Positions 25,841 to 35,285 are shown, counted from the first letter of the stretch. The stretch: 64,000 bases of DNA from Parerythrobacter aestuarii (GCF_030140925.1 NZ_JARBWD010000001.1:1302001-1366000), one strand, 5' to 3'. Notes: generated by a model not told the origin, from the sequence alone. Translations and numbers: made by a program.

Positions 25841-26262
25841 GCGGGGCCAACGACCCGACACAGCACGCTCTCGGAGCCGCGCATGCGGACCTGATGGGCG
25901 TCGAGTTCGACAGCTTTGATGCGGAGCGTGAGGAAATCACGCTCCGTTTCCATGCTCCCGACAGCTTCATCACCCCGCGCGGCAGCGTGCAGGGCGGTCT
26001 TGTCGCGGGGTTTCTCGATGAAGTGATGGGCTGGGCGCATGTCTGGGCCACCAATCACGAGGAAGCGCCGCTCAACCTCGACCTGACGATGACGATCCTG
26101 CGGCCCGTGCTGGCGGGACCGTTGGTGGGCAAGGGACGCGTTATCCGGCGCGGTCGGAAGGCGATCTTCCTCGAAGGTGAACTGTTCGACATGGACGGAA
26201 AGCTGCTGGCCCGCTCGACCAGCACGGCGATCCCGACACCGCGCCCCGTGGCCAAGGACTGA
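25837..26262 (+). CDS. PaaI-family hotdog thioesterase
   Basis: The 141-residue protein has the PaaI hotdog pattern: FHAPDSFITPRGSVQGGLVAGFLDEVMGWA with the helix-capping Gly-Gly and the catalytic-region Asp, then strands ending VGKGRVIRRGRKAIFLEGE. It probably hydrolyses an aryl- or acyl-CoA. It starts at a GTG that overlaps the infB stop (GTGA) and ends overlapping the next gene, so it is translated as part of the infB-rbfA operon although unrelated in function. Confidence 0.87.
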   Translation: MSGANDPTQHALGAAHADLMGVEFDSFDAEREEITLRFHAPDSFITPRGSVQGGLVAGFLDEVMGWAHVWATNHEEAPLNLDLTMTILRPVLAGPLVGKGRVIRRGRKAIFLEGELFDMDGKLLARSTSTAIPTPRPVAKD

Positions 26263-26810
26263 TGGCACGGTTGGTCACTTTCCTTGGGAGCATCAATGTC
26301 GGCGGCAACAGGATCAAGATGGTGGATCTTGTCACGGCGCTCACGGACGCTGGGTTCAGGGACGTCTCGACCGTCGCGGCGAGCGGAAATGTGATCCTGA
26401 CCGATGATCGCGATCCGTCGATGCTGGAAATCCAGTTGGAAAGCGTCGTCGAGCAGACCTTCGGGTTCAAATCCTGCGCCATGGTGCGGACCCAGGATGA
26501 AATCCGCTACGCGATCGACGAAAACCCGTTTCACGGCACCGGGCCGCGATATGGCTCGGACAAGATGGTGCATTCGATCTTCCTCAGCCAGCAGCCGGAC
26601 AAGTCAGCCGTCGATGCGTTGATCGAGGAGCATCGAAGCAAAGGCAGCGAACGGCTCGCGCTGGGTGACCGCGTGCTGTTTCTCGACTATGTGCATGGCG
26701 TCGGCGTGTCTTCGCTGTCGAACAAGGTTCTCGAACGGAGGCTTGGCTGCAAGGGCACGGCGCGCAATATGATTTCGCTCAAACGTATACTTGATAAAAT
26801 GGTGGCCTGA
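26262..26810 (+). CDS. DUF1697 family protein
   Basis: The 182-residue protein matches DUF1697: [19 protein letters not shown] at the N-terminus, [12 protein letters not shown], and the C-terminal [21 protein letters not shown]. No function is established for the family. It is embedded by single-base overlaps between the PaaI gene and rbfA, so expression follows the translation operon. Confidence 0.88.
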   Translation: MARLVTFLGSINVGGNRIKMVDLVTALTDAGFRDVSTVAASGNVILTDDRDPSMLEIQLESVVEQTFGFKSCAMVRTQDEIRYAIDENPFHGTGPRYGSDKMVHSIFLSQQPDKSAVDALIEEHRSKGSERLALGDRVLFLDYVHGVGVSSLSNKVLERRLGCKGTARNMISLKRILDKMVA

Positions 26811-27214
26811 TGGCGCGACAGCAATTCACACCTGAACAGCACTCGGTCCGGGTCCTCAAGGTCGCTGAACGGGTGCGGCATATCCTGAGCGAACTGCTGG
26901 CGCGGCAGGAGGTGCATGACGAGACAGTCAGCGCGGCCAATATCGCCGTGACTGAAGTCAGGATGACGCCTGACCTCAAGAATGCGACCGCCTATGTGAA
27001 GCCGTTGTTGGGCAAGGACGAGGACGAGATCGTCAAGGCGCTGCGGCAGAACACCGCTTTCCTTCAAAAGGAAGTGGCCAAGCGGCTGGGCCTGAAGTTC
27101 GCGCCCAAGCTCAAGTTCCGGGCCGATGAGAGCTTCGAGGAAGCCGATCGTATCGAGAAATTGCTGAGCGATCCGCGCGTGGCGCGGGATCTCGATAGCG
27201 ATCCTGAAGAATAG
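26810..27214 (+). CDS. rbfA: Ribosome-binding factor A
   Basis: The 134-residue protein has the RbfA KH-like fold: [47 protein letters not shown], and [19 protein letters not shown]. It assists 30S maturation. truB, which usually follows it directly, lies 8 kb away here, and the next gene is an enoyl-CoA hydratase. Confidence 0.95.
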   Translation: MARQQFTPEQHSVRVLKVAERVRHILSELLARQEVHDETVSAANIAVTEVRMTPDLKNATAYVKPLLGKDEDEIVKALRQNTAFLQKEVAKRLGLKFAPKLKFRADESFEEADRIEKLLSDPRVARDLDSDPEE

Positions 27215-27279
27215 CACGCGTCCCAGCGTTGACCTTTGGTCAGCTTCGCTTCCGCTGGGACCCGTCCTGGGGGAGAATA

Positions 27280-28113
27280 ATGTCGGACCAACGCATTTCC
27301 TATGACCAGCCCGCTGAGGGCGTCGCACGGATTACGCTGACGCGTGCCGACAAGGCCAATGCGCAGGACAAGGCTATGCTCTACGCGCTCGATACGGCCC
27401 TGACGCGGGCGGCGCAGGATGAAGCGGTGCGCTGCATCGTGCTCGCGGCGGAGGGCCAGCACTTCTCCTCCGGTCATGATCTGAGAGACGATAGCGCGCT
27501 GGCGGATTTCCCGTCCGTCACCCAATGGGCCGGCTTCGATGCGCCGGGGCAGGCCGGACAGATGGCCGCCGAGCACGAGATGTATCTCGGCCTGTGCTGG
27601 CGCTGGCGCAACCTTCCCAAGCCGGTGGTGGTGCAGGTGCAGGGGCTGTGCATGGCGGGCGGGCTGATGCTGGTCTGGCCGTTCGATATCGTCATCGCCA
27701 GCGAGGATGCGGTGTTCTCCGACCCGACCGTGGCGTTCGGCGTCAACGGGGTCGAATATTTCGCGCATGTGTGGGAGCTGGGCCACCGCAAGGCGCGTGA
27801 GCTGCTCTACACTGGCTGCGATCTGTCGGCTGAGGATGCGAAGGCGCTGGGCATGGTCAATCATGTCGTCCCGCGCGCCGAGCTTGAGGTGCGGACGCTT
27901 GAAATGGCGCTGCGGATTGCTCAGCGTCCGATGATGGGCCTGCGGTTGGCAAAACTGGCCTGCAACCAGAGCCAGGATGCGCAAGGCCTCGGCAATGCAC
28001 TCCATGGCGTGATGGGCTGGCAACAGGTCGGCCACGCGCAGGCGCGGCTGGAACATGGCATGCCAATCGATCCGGAAGGGGCGGAGCTGATCCGGGAAGA
28101 CCGAAAGCGCTAG
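27280..28113 (+). CDS. Enoyl-CoA hydratase/isomerase family protein
   Basis: The 277-residue protein has the crotonase fold: GQHFSSGHDLRDDS with the oxyanion-hole Gly region, and VQGLCMAGGLMLVWPFDIVIASEDAVFSDP. The usual catalytic Glu pair of hydratases is not clear, so it may be another crotonase activity. The ATG at 27280 follows GGGAG. Its stop overlaps the stop of the convergent yceI gene (CTAG). A GTCCCAGC/GCTGGGAC inverted repeat (27220-27261) separates it from rbfA. Confidence 0.87.
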   Translation: MSDQRISYDQPAEGVARITLTRADKANAQDKAMLYALDTALTRAAQDEAVRCIVLAAEGQHFSSGHDLRDDSALADFPSVTQWAGFDAPGQAGQMAAEHEMYLGLCWRWRNLPKPVVVQVQGLCMAGGLMLVWPFDIVIASEDAVFSDPTVAFGVNGVEYFAHVWELGHRKARELLYTGCDLSAEDAKALGMVNHVVPRAELEVRTLEMALRIAQRPMMGLRLAKLACNQSQDAQGLGNALHGVMGWQQVGHAQARLEHGMPIDPEGAELIREDRKR

Positions 28114-28685
28114 CCCTTGGGGCGCAGCCGGGCCTTGAGCTGGATGGTCACCTTCTTGCCGACAATCAGCGAATAGGACTTCATGCCGAAGTCGTAGCGG
28201 TTGATCGTGGTCTGGCCGGTCAGGGTGATTGGCTCGCCGGCAGAGGCGCTGGCCGGCGGGGTATCGAAGGCGATGCTCAGCGTGACCGGTTTCGAGACGC
28301 CGCGTGCTGTGAGCATGCCATCGACGGTGCCGTTGCGTCCGTCACCAAGCGTCATCCGGCTGCCCTTGAAGCGGACGGTCGGGTATTTCTCCACCCAGAA
28401 GAACTTTTCACCCTTGAGTCGCTCGGCCGTCAGCTTGTCGGATGCGGTCAGGGTGCGGGCGTTGATCGAAACGTCGAGGTCGATCTGCTTCGGATCTGCC
28501 GGAGAAAGCCGCGCAGTGCCGGACATCTCGGGAAAGCCGGCGGTCTTGCTGCCCACGCCAAGGAAGGCGACCTTGGCCGAGACGCTGCTGCCCGCGCTGT
28601 CGACGACATAGCGGGTGGGGGCAGGGGCCGCCGCACCGAGCGCAAGGGCAGCCAAGAACAGGCAGGGTTTGCTGATCGACCACAT
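28110..28685 (-). CDS. YceI-family exported lipid-binding protein
   Basis: The 191-residue protein has a signal peptide (ending near GAAAPAP, residue 22) and the YceI barrel: YVVDSAGSSVSAKVAFLGVG, LDVSINARTLTASDKLTAERLKGEKFFWVEKYPTVRF, and GMLTARGVSKPVTL. The family binds isoprenoid chains such as ubiquinone precursors in the periplasm. It is a single gene, divergent from tdk. Confidence 0.9.
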   Translation of the reverse strand: MWSISKPCLFLAALALGAAAPAPTRYVVDSAGSSVSAKVAFLGVGSKTAGFPEMSGTARLSPADPKQIDLDVSINARTLTASDKLTAERLKGEKFFWVEKYPTVRFKGSRMTLGDGRNGTVDGMLTARGVSKPVTLSIAFDTPPASASAGEPITLTGQTTINRYDFGMKSYSLIVGKKVTIQLKARLRPKG

Positions 28686-28770
28686 GCTATCCCCATACCA
28701 TTCGGCGCATCGCTTGTCGAAGCCGTTGTCGATCCTCTAGCACTCTTTCACGGGTGATTTGGGGGGCAGC

Positions 28771-29349
28771 TTGGCCAAGCTCTATTTCTACTACGCCAGC
28801 ATGAATGCGGGGAAGAGCACGACCCTGCTGCAGGCCGCCTTCAACTATGGCGAGCGCGGCATGAAGGTCTCGCTGTGGACCGCAGCGCTCGACGACCGGC
28901 CCGGATTCGGTGCGATCAGCAGCCGGATCGGCCTGTCCAGCGATGCCAACCGCTTCACCGAGGATACCGATATCCTCGAGGCTGTACTGGAAGAGCATTC
29001 ACGTGGGCGGGTCGATTGCGTACTGATCGATGAAGCGCAGTTCATGACCGAAGAGCAGGTGTGGCAATGCGCCAAGCTGGCCGACGAGACCAACACGCCG
29101 GTCGTCTGTTACGGCCTTCGTACCGATTTCCAAGGGAAGCTGTTTCCAGGCTCGGCCGCGCTGCTGGGCATCGCTGACGCATTGGTAGAGCTAAAAGGCG
29201 TCTGCCATTGCGGGCGCAAGGCGACGATGAACATGCGGGTCGACGAACGCGGCAAGGCAGTGAAAGAAGGCGCGCAGACCGAGATCGGCGGCAACGACCG
29301 CTATGTCGCGCTGTGCCGCAAGCATTTCGTGCAGTCTCTGGCGCACTAG
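28771..29349 (+). CDS. tdk: Thymidine kinase
   Basis: The 192-residue protein starts at a TTG (28771) read as MAKLYFYYASMNAGKSTTLL, which matches the family start with the P-loop; a TTG four codons earlier is also possible. It has the DEAQF Walker B motif and the zinc ligands CHCGRKATMNMRV plus a later Cys near the C-terminus (ALCRKHF). It phosphorylates thymidine for salvage. Confidence 0.95.
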   Translation: MAKLYFYYASMNAGKSTTLLQAAFNYGERGMKVSLWTAALDDRPGFGAISSRIGLSSDANRFTEDTDILEAVLEEHSRGRVDCVLIDEAQFMTEEQVWQCAKLADETNTPVVCYGLRTDFQGKLFPGSAALLGIADALVELKGVCHCGRKATMNMRVDERGKAVKEGAQTEIGGNDRYVALCRKHFVQSLAH

Positions 29350-29373
29350 CCGCGCACGCCCTATCTACCGCTC

Positions 29374-30054
29374 ATGACCGACACTCTCCTGCTCGCGGCG
29401 ATCCTGATCCCGTGCCTGATCGTGGCCATCGTGTTCCATGAGGTCGCACATGGCCTCACAGCGAACCTGCTGGGCGATCCGACGGCGAAGGAGCGCAACC
29501 GGCTGAGCCTCAACCCGATCCGCCATGTCGACCCGGTCGGGACGCTGCTGGTGCCCGGCTTCCTGTTGGCGGTGGGCGGCCCGGTGTTCGGCTGGGCCAA
29601 GCCGGTACCGGTGATCAAGGAAAGACTGCGCAACCCGCGCTTCGGGATGGTAGCGGTGGCGGCTGCAGGACCGGGGACGAACCTCGTGCTGGCTCTGCTC
29701 GGTGCGGTCGTGCTGGGGCTGGTCGGACCGGGGCTGGTGTTCGACAGTGCGGGCGAGCCGACGGTGTGGTGGGACGTGTTTCAGTACTTCCTGATCCTCA
29801 ACGTCTTCCTTGCCTTCTTCAACTTGTTGCCGATTCCGCCGTTTGATGGCTCGCACATCGTCGAAGGGTTGCTGCCACCGTCGCTGGCGCAGCATTATGA
29901 AAAGCTGCGCCCACTGGGGATGCTGCTGTTCATCGTGTTGATTGCCGCGACATGGGCCTTCCCCGATGCCGGGATCATCGATCGCACAGTCGGGCCGCCG
30001 GTCGAGTGGGCGCTGGACCAGCTGTATGGGCTGGCCGGCGCTATCGCAGGCTAG
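29374..30054 (+). CDS. M50-family membrane metalloprotease
   Basis: The 226-residue protein has about five hydrophobic helices, HEVAH at residues 22-26 and the second motif NLLPIPPFDGSHIVEGLL with its Asp ligand. This is the small site-2-protease-like group without PDZ domains. Substrate unknown. It overlaps the end of the convergent galK gene by four bases. Confidence 0.9.
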   Translation: MTDTLLLAAILIPCLIVAIVFHEVAHGLTANLLGDPTAKERNRLSLNPIRHVDPVGTLLVPGFLLAVGGPVFGWAKPVPVIKERLRNPRFGMVAVAAAGPGTNLVLALLGAVVLGLVGPGLVFDSAGEPTVWWDVFQYFLILNVFLAFFNLLPIPPFDGSHIVEGLLPPSLAQHYEKLRPLGMLLFIVLIAATWAFPDAGIIDRTVGPPVEWALDQLYGLAGAIAG

Positions 30055-31091
30055 CCGCCAACCGCGTCGACAAAGCGCGCTTTGGTGTGACGCGCGAGCA
30101 GCTCGGCTTGCCATGCCTCGCGCCGGTCGTTGGCGATACAGGCGACGATGCAGCCGCCCCAACCGCCCCCGGTAAGCCGCGCACCGACTGCACCCAGCTC
30201 GACGGCACTTTCCACCAGCGCATCGATCGCCGGCAAGGACATCTCGAAATCGTCGCGCATGGAGGCATGGCTCATGTTCATGAGCGCACCCAGCGTGCAG
30301 GTGTCGCCGCCTTCCAGCGCTTCGACAGCTGCCAGCACCCGGCGATGCTCGGTGGCGCAGTGGCGTGCGCGCTTGCGGACACTTTCGTCGAGACCTCTCG
30401 CGGCTGCGATTTCCTCAGGATCGAGCCGGCAGATATCGTCGCGCCCAATCGCTTCGCGGGCGGCGTCACATTCTTCCTTGCGCGCCTTGTAGCGGCCATC
30501 GGTCAGCTTGCGGGTGAGGCCCGAATGGATCACCACCATGGTGTGGTCGGCAGGTAGCGGGACGACGGTGTAGTCCAGCGTCGCGGTATCGAGTGCAATG
30601 GCCTGGCCCGGTTGCGGGATGGCGACCGCGACCTGGTCCATGATGCCGCAGGGTACGCCCAGATATTCGTTTTCCACCCGCCGCGCCGCCAGCGCCAGCT
30701 CGAGGTCGCCAAGATCGCTGCCGCCCGACGCGCGCGCAGCCTTGAGGATCGCCACGATCAGCGCGGCCGAGGAGGACAGGCCCGAGCCTGCCGGGATGGT
30801 CGACTGGATCGAGAGCGCTGCGCCGCCCGCAAGCAGCCCGAGCGACACCGCTTCGCGTAGCGCCCCGACGGAGGGATCGGACCAATGGTCCTGTGCAGGC
30901 TCGTGCAGCGCGCGTTCGGCCGACCCGGAATAGCCGCGGGCGGAGACGCTGATGCGGTTGTCCGCGCGCGGGATCAGGTTAACCGACATGGCGACGGAAA
31001 GCGCCGCCGGCAGCACCATGCCGCCGTTGTAATCGGTATGCTCGCCGATCAAATTGACGCGGCCGGGTACAGTGGCGGTAAAAGCCGTTAT
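30051..31091 (-). CDS. galK: Galactokinase, apparently with an ATA start codon
   Basis: The galactokinase signature PGRVNLIGEHTDYNGG is complete only if reading begins upstream of the TTG at 31052, and no ATG, GTG or TTG occurs in frame before the galT stop. GGGAGG (31098-31103 on this strand) lies six bases before ATA (31089-31091), which gives ITAFTATVPGRVN as the N-terminus. The protein then has 346 residues with GSGLSSSAAL and LTGGGWGGC. It phosphorylates galactose. It follows galT by one base and is the last gene of glpD-galT-galK. Confidence 0.88.
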   Translation of the reverse strand: MTAFTATVPGRVNLIGEHTDYNGGMVLPAALSVAMSVNLIPRADNRISVSARGYSGSAERALHEPAQDHWSDPSVGALREAVSLGLLAGGAALSIQSTIPAGSGLSSSAALIVAILKAARASGGSDLGDLELALAARRVENEYLGVPCGIMDQVAVAIPQPGQAIALDTATLDYTVVPLPADHTMVVIHSGLTRKLTDGRYKARKEECDAAREAIGRDDICRLDPEEIAAARGLDESVRKRARHCATEHRRVLAAVEALEGGDTCTLGALMNMSHASMRDDFEMSLPAIDALVESAVELGAVGARLTGGGWGGCIVACIANDRREAWQAELLARHTKARFVDAVGG

Positions 31092-31092
31092 C

Positions 31093-32175
31093 TCACACCT
31101 CCCGTAGAGCGGCTGCGGCTGCCTCGGGCATCACGTCCACCGTCATGGTGCCCGAATGTTGCTCGACCGAGGCAAGGTATTTGACCCGGCCCGGTGCGCG
31201 TAGCAGCGGGTAGAACTGCGCCGTGAAGTGATATCCTGCCGAGCCGCCACGCGGGGCGGCGTGGAGCGCCAGCATCGTGGCGGCGGGCTGCTGGAACAAC
31301 GCGTCATATCGGCGAGTGATCTCACCCAGCAGCTGCGCGAAGCCCGATTTCTCGGCGTCGGTCATGTCGTGCAGCCCTTCGCGGCGGATACGCGGGGCAA
31401 GCCAGACCTCGTAGGGAAAGCGGGCGTAGCGAGGGCAGAAGGCCGCGATGCCGCCTTCCTCGGCGAGGCCGTAGTCAGGCATGGCGCGGCCTATCTCCGC
31501 AGCGAGGTCGTATCCATCTGCAAAGGCATCGATCGCGCGCTGCTGCACCTGGGGGACGGTGTGGAAGCCATAGATCTGACCGTGCGGGTGGGGCAGTGTC
31601 ACGCCGACCTCATCGCCACGGTTTTCGAACGGGAGCACGTAACTGCATCCCGACTCGAACAGCGCGGCATAGCGATCCTCCCACGCGGCAAGCAGCAATT
31701 CGCGCCGCGCCTGCCCTATGGAATGCAAATTGCCCGTGTCTTGGGGGCCATAAACCACGACATCGCAGGCTCCGAGCGCGGGCGCTGTTTCCATGCCTTC
31801 CAGCACTGGCGGCTGTGGGGCGGAAGGGTGATAAGCCGACCAGCGGTTGTCGAACACCGCGATCTCGAAATCCTCGAACGGGATTTCCGTCGCCGGGCCA
31901 CCGGGGAGGGTCGGCGCGAGCGGATCGTCGCTGGCCGAAGGTTTGAAGGTGCGATTCTGGCGGTGCGCGGCGTAGGTGTTCCACTCCTGCCGCAGCGGAT
32001 GGAACCGCAATTCGCCGCCGAGCGCGACATCGTCGGCCTCCTGCGGTTGCGGTGCCAATGCGTGCAGCGCATGGCCATAGAGCCGTAGCATGCGTCCGTC
32101 GGCCTTGGTAAAGTCACGCCGGTGGACCGGGCGGCCTGAAGCGTCGGGGCCAATAATGCTCTGGCTGTCGGTCAT
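31093..32175 (-). CDS. galT: Galactose-1-phosphate uridylyltransferase
   Basis: The 360-residue protein has the active-site HPHGQ (in TLPHPHGQIYGFH) and the N-terminal SRPVHRRDFTKADGR-like region. It exchanges UMP between UDP-glucose and galactose-1-phosphate in the Leloir pathway. The ATG at 32175 overlaps the glpD stop as ATGA. galE is not in the window. A longer in-frame reading to 32259 overlaps glpD and is not used. Confidence 0.95.
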   Translation of the reverse strand: MTDSQSIIGPDASGRPVHRRDFTKADGRMLRLYGHALHALAPQPQEADDVALGGELRFHPLRQEWNTYAAHRQNRTFKPSASDDPLAPTLPGGPATEIPFEDFEIAVFDNRWSAYHPSAPQPPVLEGMETAPALGACDVVVYGPQDTGNLHSIGQARRELLLAAWEDRYAALFESGCSYVLPFENRGDEVGVTLPHPHGQIYGFHTVPQVQQRAIDAFADGYDLAAEIGRAMPDYGLAEEGGIAAFCPRYARFPYEVWLAPRIRREGLHDMTDAEKSGFAQLLGEITRRYDALFQQPAATMLALHAAPRGGSAGYHFTAQFYPLLRAPGRVKYLASVEQHSGTMTVDVMPEAAAAALREV

Positions 32176-33659
32176 GCTTCGCCTTGCTGGGCGAACCAGT
32201 CCGCGACGCGTTCCTGCGCCTCTTGATCCAGATGCAGCCCCAGCTTGCCGCGCCGCCACAGCACATCCTCTGCGCTGCGGGCGAATTCGTGCTCGACGAG
32301 GTAGCGCAACTCGGCCTCGTAGAGATCGCCGCCCATATGCTGGCCCATCTCGGCGAGCGAGGTCTTGCCGTGCAGGATATCGTCAATGCGGGTTCCATAG
32401 GCGCGATAGAGCCGCCTGATGCCATCGGGCGGGAACCAATCGTTGTGCATCTGTAGCTGGGCGAGGCGATTGTCGACCTCCTCGATCGGGATATCGCCAC
32501 CGGGCAGGTGCTTGGATGCTGTCCATGGCGAACCATGAAACTGCAGCTTTTCAAGCGCATGCTCGGCGAGCTTGCGATAGGTTGTGATCTTGCCGCCGAA
32601 GACGGAGAGGATTGGCGCACCGCCTTCGCTGTCGAGCTCGAACACGTAATCGCGGGTGACCGTGGAGTTGCTGGACGAATGATCGTCGTACAGCGGCCGC
32701 ACACCGGAGTAGCTGGAGACGGCTTGTTCGGGCGATACGGGCACCCGCAGGTATTCGTTCACCGCATCGCAGATGTAGCGGCTTTCCTCGTCCGAAATCG
32801 CGATCTGGTTGGGGTCGCCGGTGAAGAGCACGTCGGTCGTCCCGACCAGCGTGAATTCGCGCTCGTAGGGAATGGCGAAGACGATGCGGTTGTCGCGGTT
32901 CTGGAAGATGTAGCAGCGGTCGTGCTCGAACAGCTTCGGAAAGATCAGATGGCTGCCCTTGACCAGCCTGAGATTGGTGTGGTTGCGCCCAGGATCGGCG
33001 AGGCCGAGCACGGTATCGACCCATGGCCCAGCCGCATTGATCACAGTGCGGGCAACGACCCGCTCTTCGGTGCCGTCGGCACTGCGCAGGTCCGCGATCC
33101 AGACATCCTTGCGACGATCGAGCGCCACGCATTCCGTGCGGGTGCGGATATCCGCGCCGCGTTCTCTCGCATCGACTGCATTGAGCACTACCAGCCGCGA
33201 ATCCTCGACCCAGCAGTCCGAGTATTCGAAGCCGGTGACCAGCCGGTCCTTCAACACGCTGCCATGCGGCGGCTGGCGCAGGTCGATCGTGCTGGTCGGC
33301 GGCAGGAGCTTGCGACCGCCGAGGTGGTCATAGAGGAACAGGCCCAGCCGCAGCATCCACTTCGGCCGCAGCCCCTTGTCATGCGGCAGTACGAAGCGCA
33401 GCGGCCAGATGATGTGCGGGGCCATGGCGAGCAGCCGCTCGCGCTCGATCAGGCTCTCGCGCACCAGCCGGAATTCGTAGTGCTCGAGATAGCGCAGGCC
33501 GCCATGCACCAGCTTGGTCGAGGCGCTCGAGGTATGCCCGGCGAGGTCATCTTTCTCGACCAGCAGCACGCTGGCCCCGCGCCCGGCCGCGTCGCGGGCG
33601 ATCCCTGCGCCATTGACGCCGCCGCCGATGATCAGAAGGTCGAAGATCTCGCTCGCCAT
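32172..33659 (-). CDS. glpD: FAD-dependent glycerol-3-phosphate dehydrogenase
   Basis: The 495-residue protein has the FAD-binding GGGVNGAGIARDAAGRG, TSSASTKLVHGGLRYLE, and the Gly-rich SVFGGKITTYRKLAEHAL. It oxidises glycerol-3-phosphate to dihydroxyacetone phosphate at the membrane, passing electrons to quinone. It is the first gene of the unusual operon glpD-galT-galK, coupled by ATGA to galT. The ATG at 33659 (MASEIFDLLIIGGG) is preferred over the one six codons upstream. Confidence 0.95.
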   Translation of the reverse strand: MASEIFDLLIIGGGVNGAGIARDAAGRGASVLLVEKDDLAGHTSSASTKLVHGGLRYLEHYEFRLVRESLIERERLLAMAPHIIWPLRFVLPHDKGLRPKWMLRLGLFLYDHLGGRKLLPPTSTIDLRQPPHGSVLKDRLVTGFEYSDCWVEDSRLVVLNAVDARERGADIRTRTECVALDRRKDVWIADLRSADGTEERVVARTVINAAGPWVDTVLGLADPGRNHTNLRLVKGSHLIFPKLFEHDRCYIFQNRDNRIVFAIPYEREFTLVGTTDVLFTGDPNQIAISDEESRYICDAVNEYLRVPVSPEQAVSSYSGVRPLYDDHSSSNSTVTRDYVFELDSEGGAPILSVFGGKITTYRKLAEHALEKLQFHGSPWTASKHLPGGDIPIEEVDNRLAQLQMHNDWFPPDGIRRLYRAYGTRIDDILHGKTSLAEMGQHMGGDLYEAELRYLVEHEFARSAEDVLWRRGKLGLHLDQEAQERVADWFAQQGEA

Positions 33660-33785
33660 CTCACTCACGCATGTCATTCACCGGGCGCGCCCTACCGGGG
33701 ATTTTCGCGCTTGCCCATTGGTTTGAGAGAAAAACGTCGGTAGGCCTCGGTGCCGATAGAATGACGCTCTGGGGAAGGCGCAGTA

Positions 33786-35285
33786 ATGAATATTGTACAG
33801 GTCGCGGTTTTTCTTGGCCTGATGGCGCTGCTGGCTTTCCTGACATGGCGCAAGGTCGCCGCCGCCCGCGCCGCCAGCCATGCCTCGGCCGACCGCGAGA
33901 TATTCCTCGCCGGGGGTGGGCTCAACTGGGTCTTCGTAGCCGGGGCGATCACGCTGACCAATCTTTCGACCGACCAGCTGGTGGGGATGAACGGCAACCA
34001 GATGCTGCTGCTGGCGTGGTGGGAGCTGGCCGGATTTGCGGGTCTGCTGCTGCTCGCCTTCGTGTTCGTGCCGATCTACTATCGTAACAATTGCACCACG
34101 ATCACCCAACTGCTCGAGCAGCGCTATGATGGTGCCAGCATCCGCACGGTCATTTCCGGCCTGTTCCTGCTCGGCAATTTCGCGATCTACCTGCCAGCGG
34201 TGATCTATTCCGGGGCGTTGTTCATGCAGACGCTGTTCGGGGTCGAGGCTTCGGTTACGGCGGTGGCGGCGGTCTTTGCTGTGGTGGGGGCAGCCTATGC
34301 CATCCTCGGCGGGCTGCGCGCCGTCGCAGTGCTCGATACCTATGCCGGGGTTGGCATCCTCGCGCTGGCGCTGGTGGTGGTGTTCCTCGCGCTGCAGGCG
34401 GTCGGCTGGGACATTACCACCGGCGTCCCTGCAGAGCGGCTGAGCATGATCGGCGCGGTGGACAGCCCGATCCCGCTCCACACGCTGTTCACGGGCATGC
34501 TGTTCATCCAGATCTTCTACTGGTCGACCAACCAGAACATCACGCAAAAGGCGCTCGCCGCGCCCAATGTGAAAGAAGCGCAGAAGGGCGTGATCGCCGC
34601 TGCCATCATCCGCGTGCTGATCGTGCCGCCGATCGTGGTGCTGCCCGGCATAGTCGCCTTCAAGCTGTTCGGCGATGTCGGCGACCGGGCCTATGCGATG
34701 GTGGTCGGAGAAGTCCTGCCCAGCTGGACCAGCGGCATGTTTGCCGCGATGATCGCGGCGGCGGTGCTGACAACCTATTCGGCGGTGATGAACGCCACCA
34801 TCACGCTATGGTCGGTCGACTTCCACCGGCGCTTTATCAATCCCGATGTGGACGTGCAGCGCCTCAACCGCCTGGTCGGTGTGCTCGCTATGCTGGTCTC
34901 GATTGCGCTGGTGCCGGTCTATGCCGGGGCCGAGAGCATCATCAACCTGTTGCAGGAGCTGAACGGGTTGCTGTCGATGCCGATCCTTTCGGCCTTCATC
35001 GCCGCGCTGCTGTTCCGCAATATGGATGCGCGCGCGGCGGTGGCGGGGCTGGTCTGGGGTTTCAGCATCTACGCCTTCCACACATTCTATCTCTACGTGC
35101 CGGAGAATTTCGGCGGGGTCAGCTGGTATGCGACCGCGGGCCTGCCGTGGGTGCACTATATCGACGTGATGGTGTTCGTGCTGTTCAGCTCGGTGGCGGT
35201 GGCGCTGCTGACCAACCTGCTGGTGTTCGGTAACCGCGCGACACTTGCGATTGGCAAAGGCGATCCCCAGACTGACGGGGTATGA
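33786..35285 (+). CDS. Sodium:solute symporter, SLC5/SSS family
   Basis: The 499-residue membrane protein has about 13-14 helices with SSS features: the loop FLAGGGLNWVFVAGAITLTNLS, AILGGLRAVAVLDT, and FYWSTNQNITQKALAAPNVKEA, a sugar-type SLC5 sequence. It is divergent from glpD-galT-galK with 126 bp between starts, so its cargo is probably a galactose-containing compound. It overlaps truB by ATGA, coupling a transport gene to a tRNA-modification gene. Confidence 0.9.
   Translation: MNIVQVAVFLGLMALLAFLTWRKVAAARAASHASADREIFLAGGGLNWVFVAGAITLTNLSTDQLVGMNGNQMLLLAWWELAGFAGLLLLAFVFVPIYYRNNCTTITQLLEQRYDGASIRTVISGLFLLGNFAIYLPAVIYSGALFMQTLFGVEASVTAVAAVFAVVGAAYAILGGLRAVAVLDTYAGVGILALALVVVFLALQAVGWDITTGVPAERLSMIGAVDSPIPLHTLFTGMLFIQIFYWSTNQNITQKALAAPNVKEAQKGVIAAAIIRVLIVPPIVVLPGIVAFKLFGDVGDRAYAMVVGEVLPSWTSGMFAAMIAAAVLTTYSAVMNATITLWSVDFHRRFINPDVDVQRLNRLVGVLAMLVSIALVPVYAGAESIINLLQELNGLLSMPILSAFIAALLFRNMDARAAVAGLVWGFSIYAFHTFYLYVPENFGGVSWYATAGLPWVHYIDVMVFVLFSSVAVALLTNLLVFGNRATLAIGKGDPQTDGV

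Noticed and set aside
31050..31104. galT-galK fusion by programmed frameshift
   Set aside because: The galT stop is followed at once by a good Shine-Dalgarno spacing for ATA, and no slippery sequence was seen before the stop, so reinitiation explains the arrangement better.
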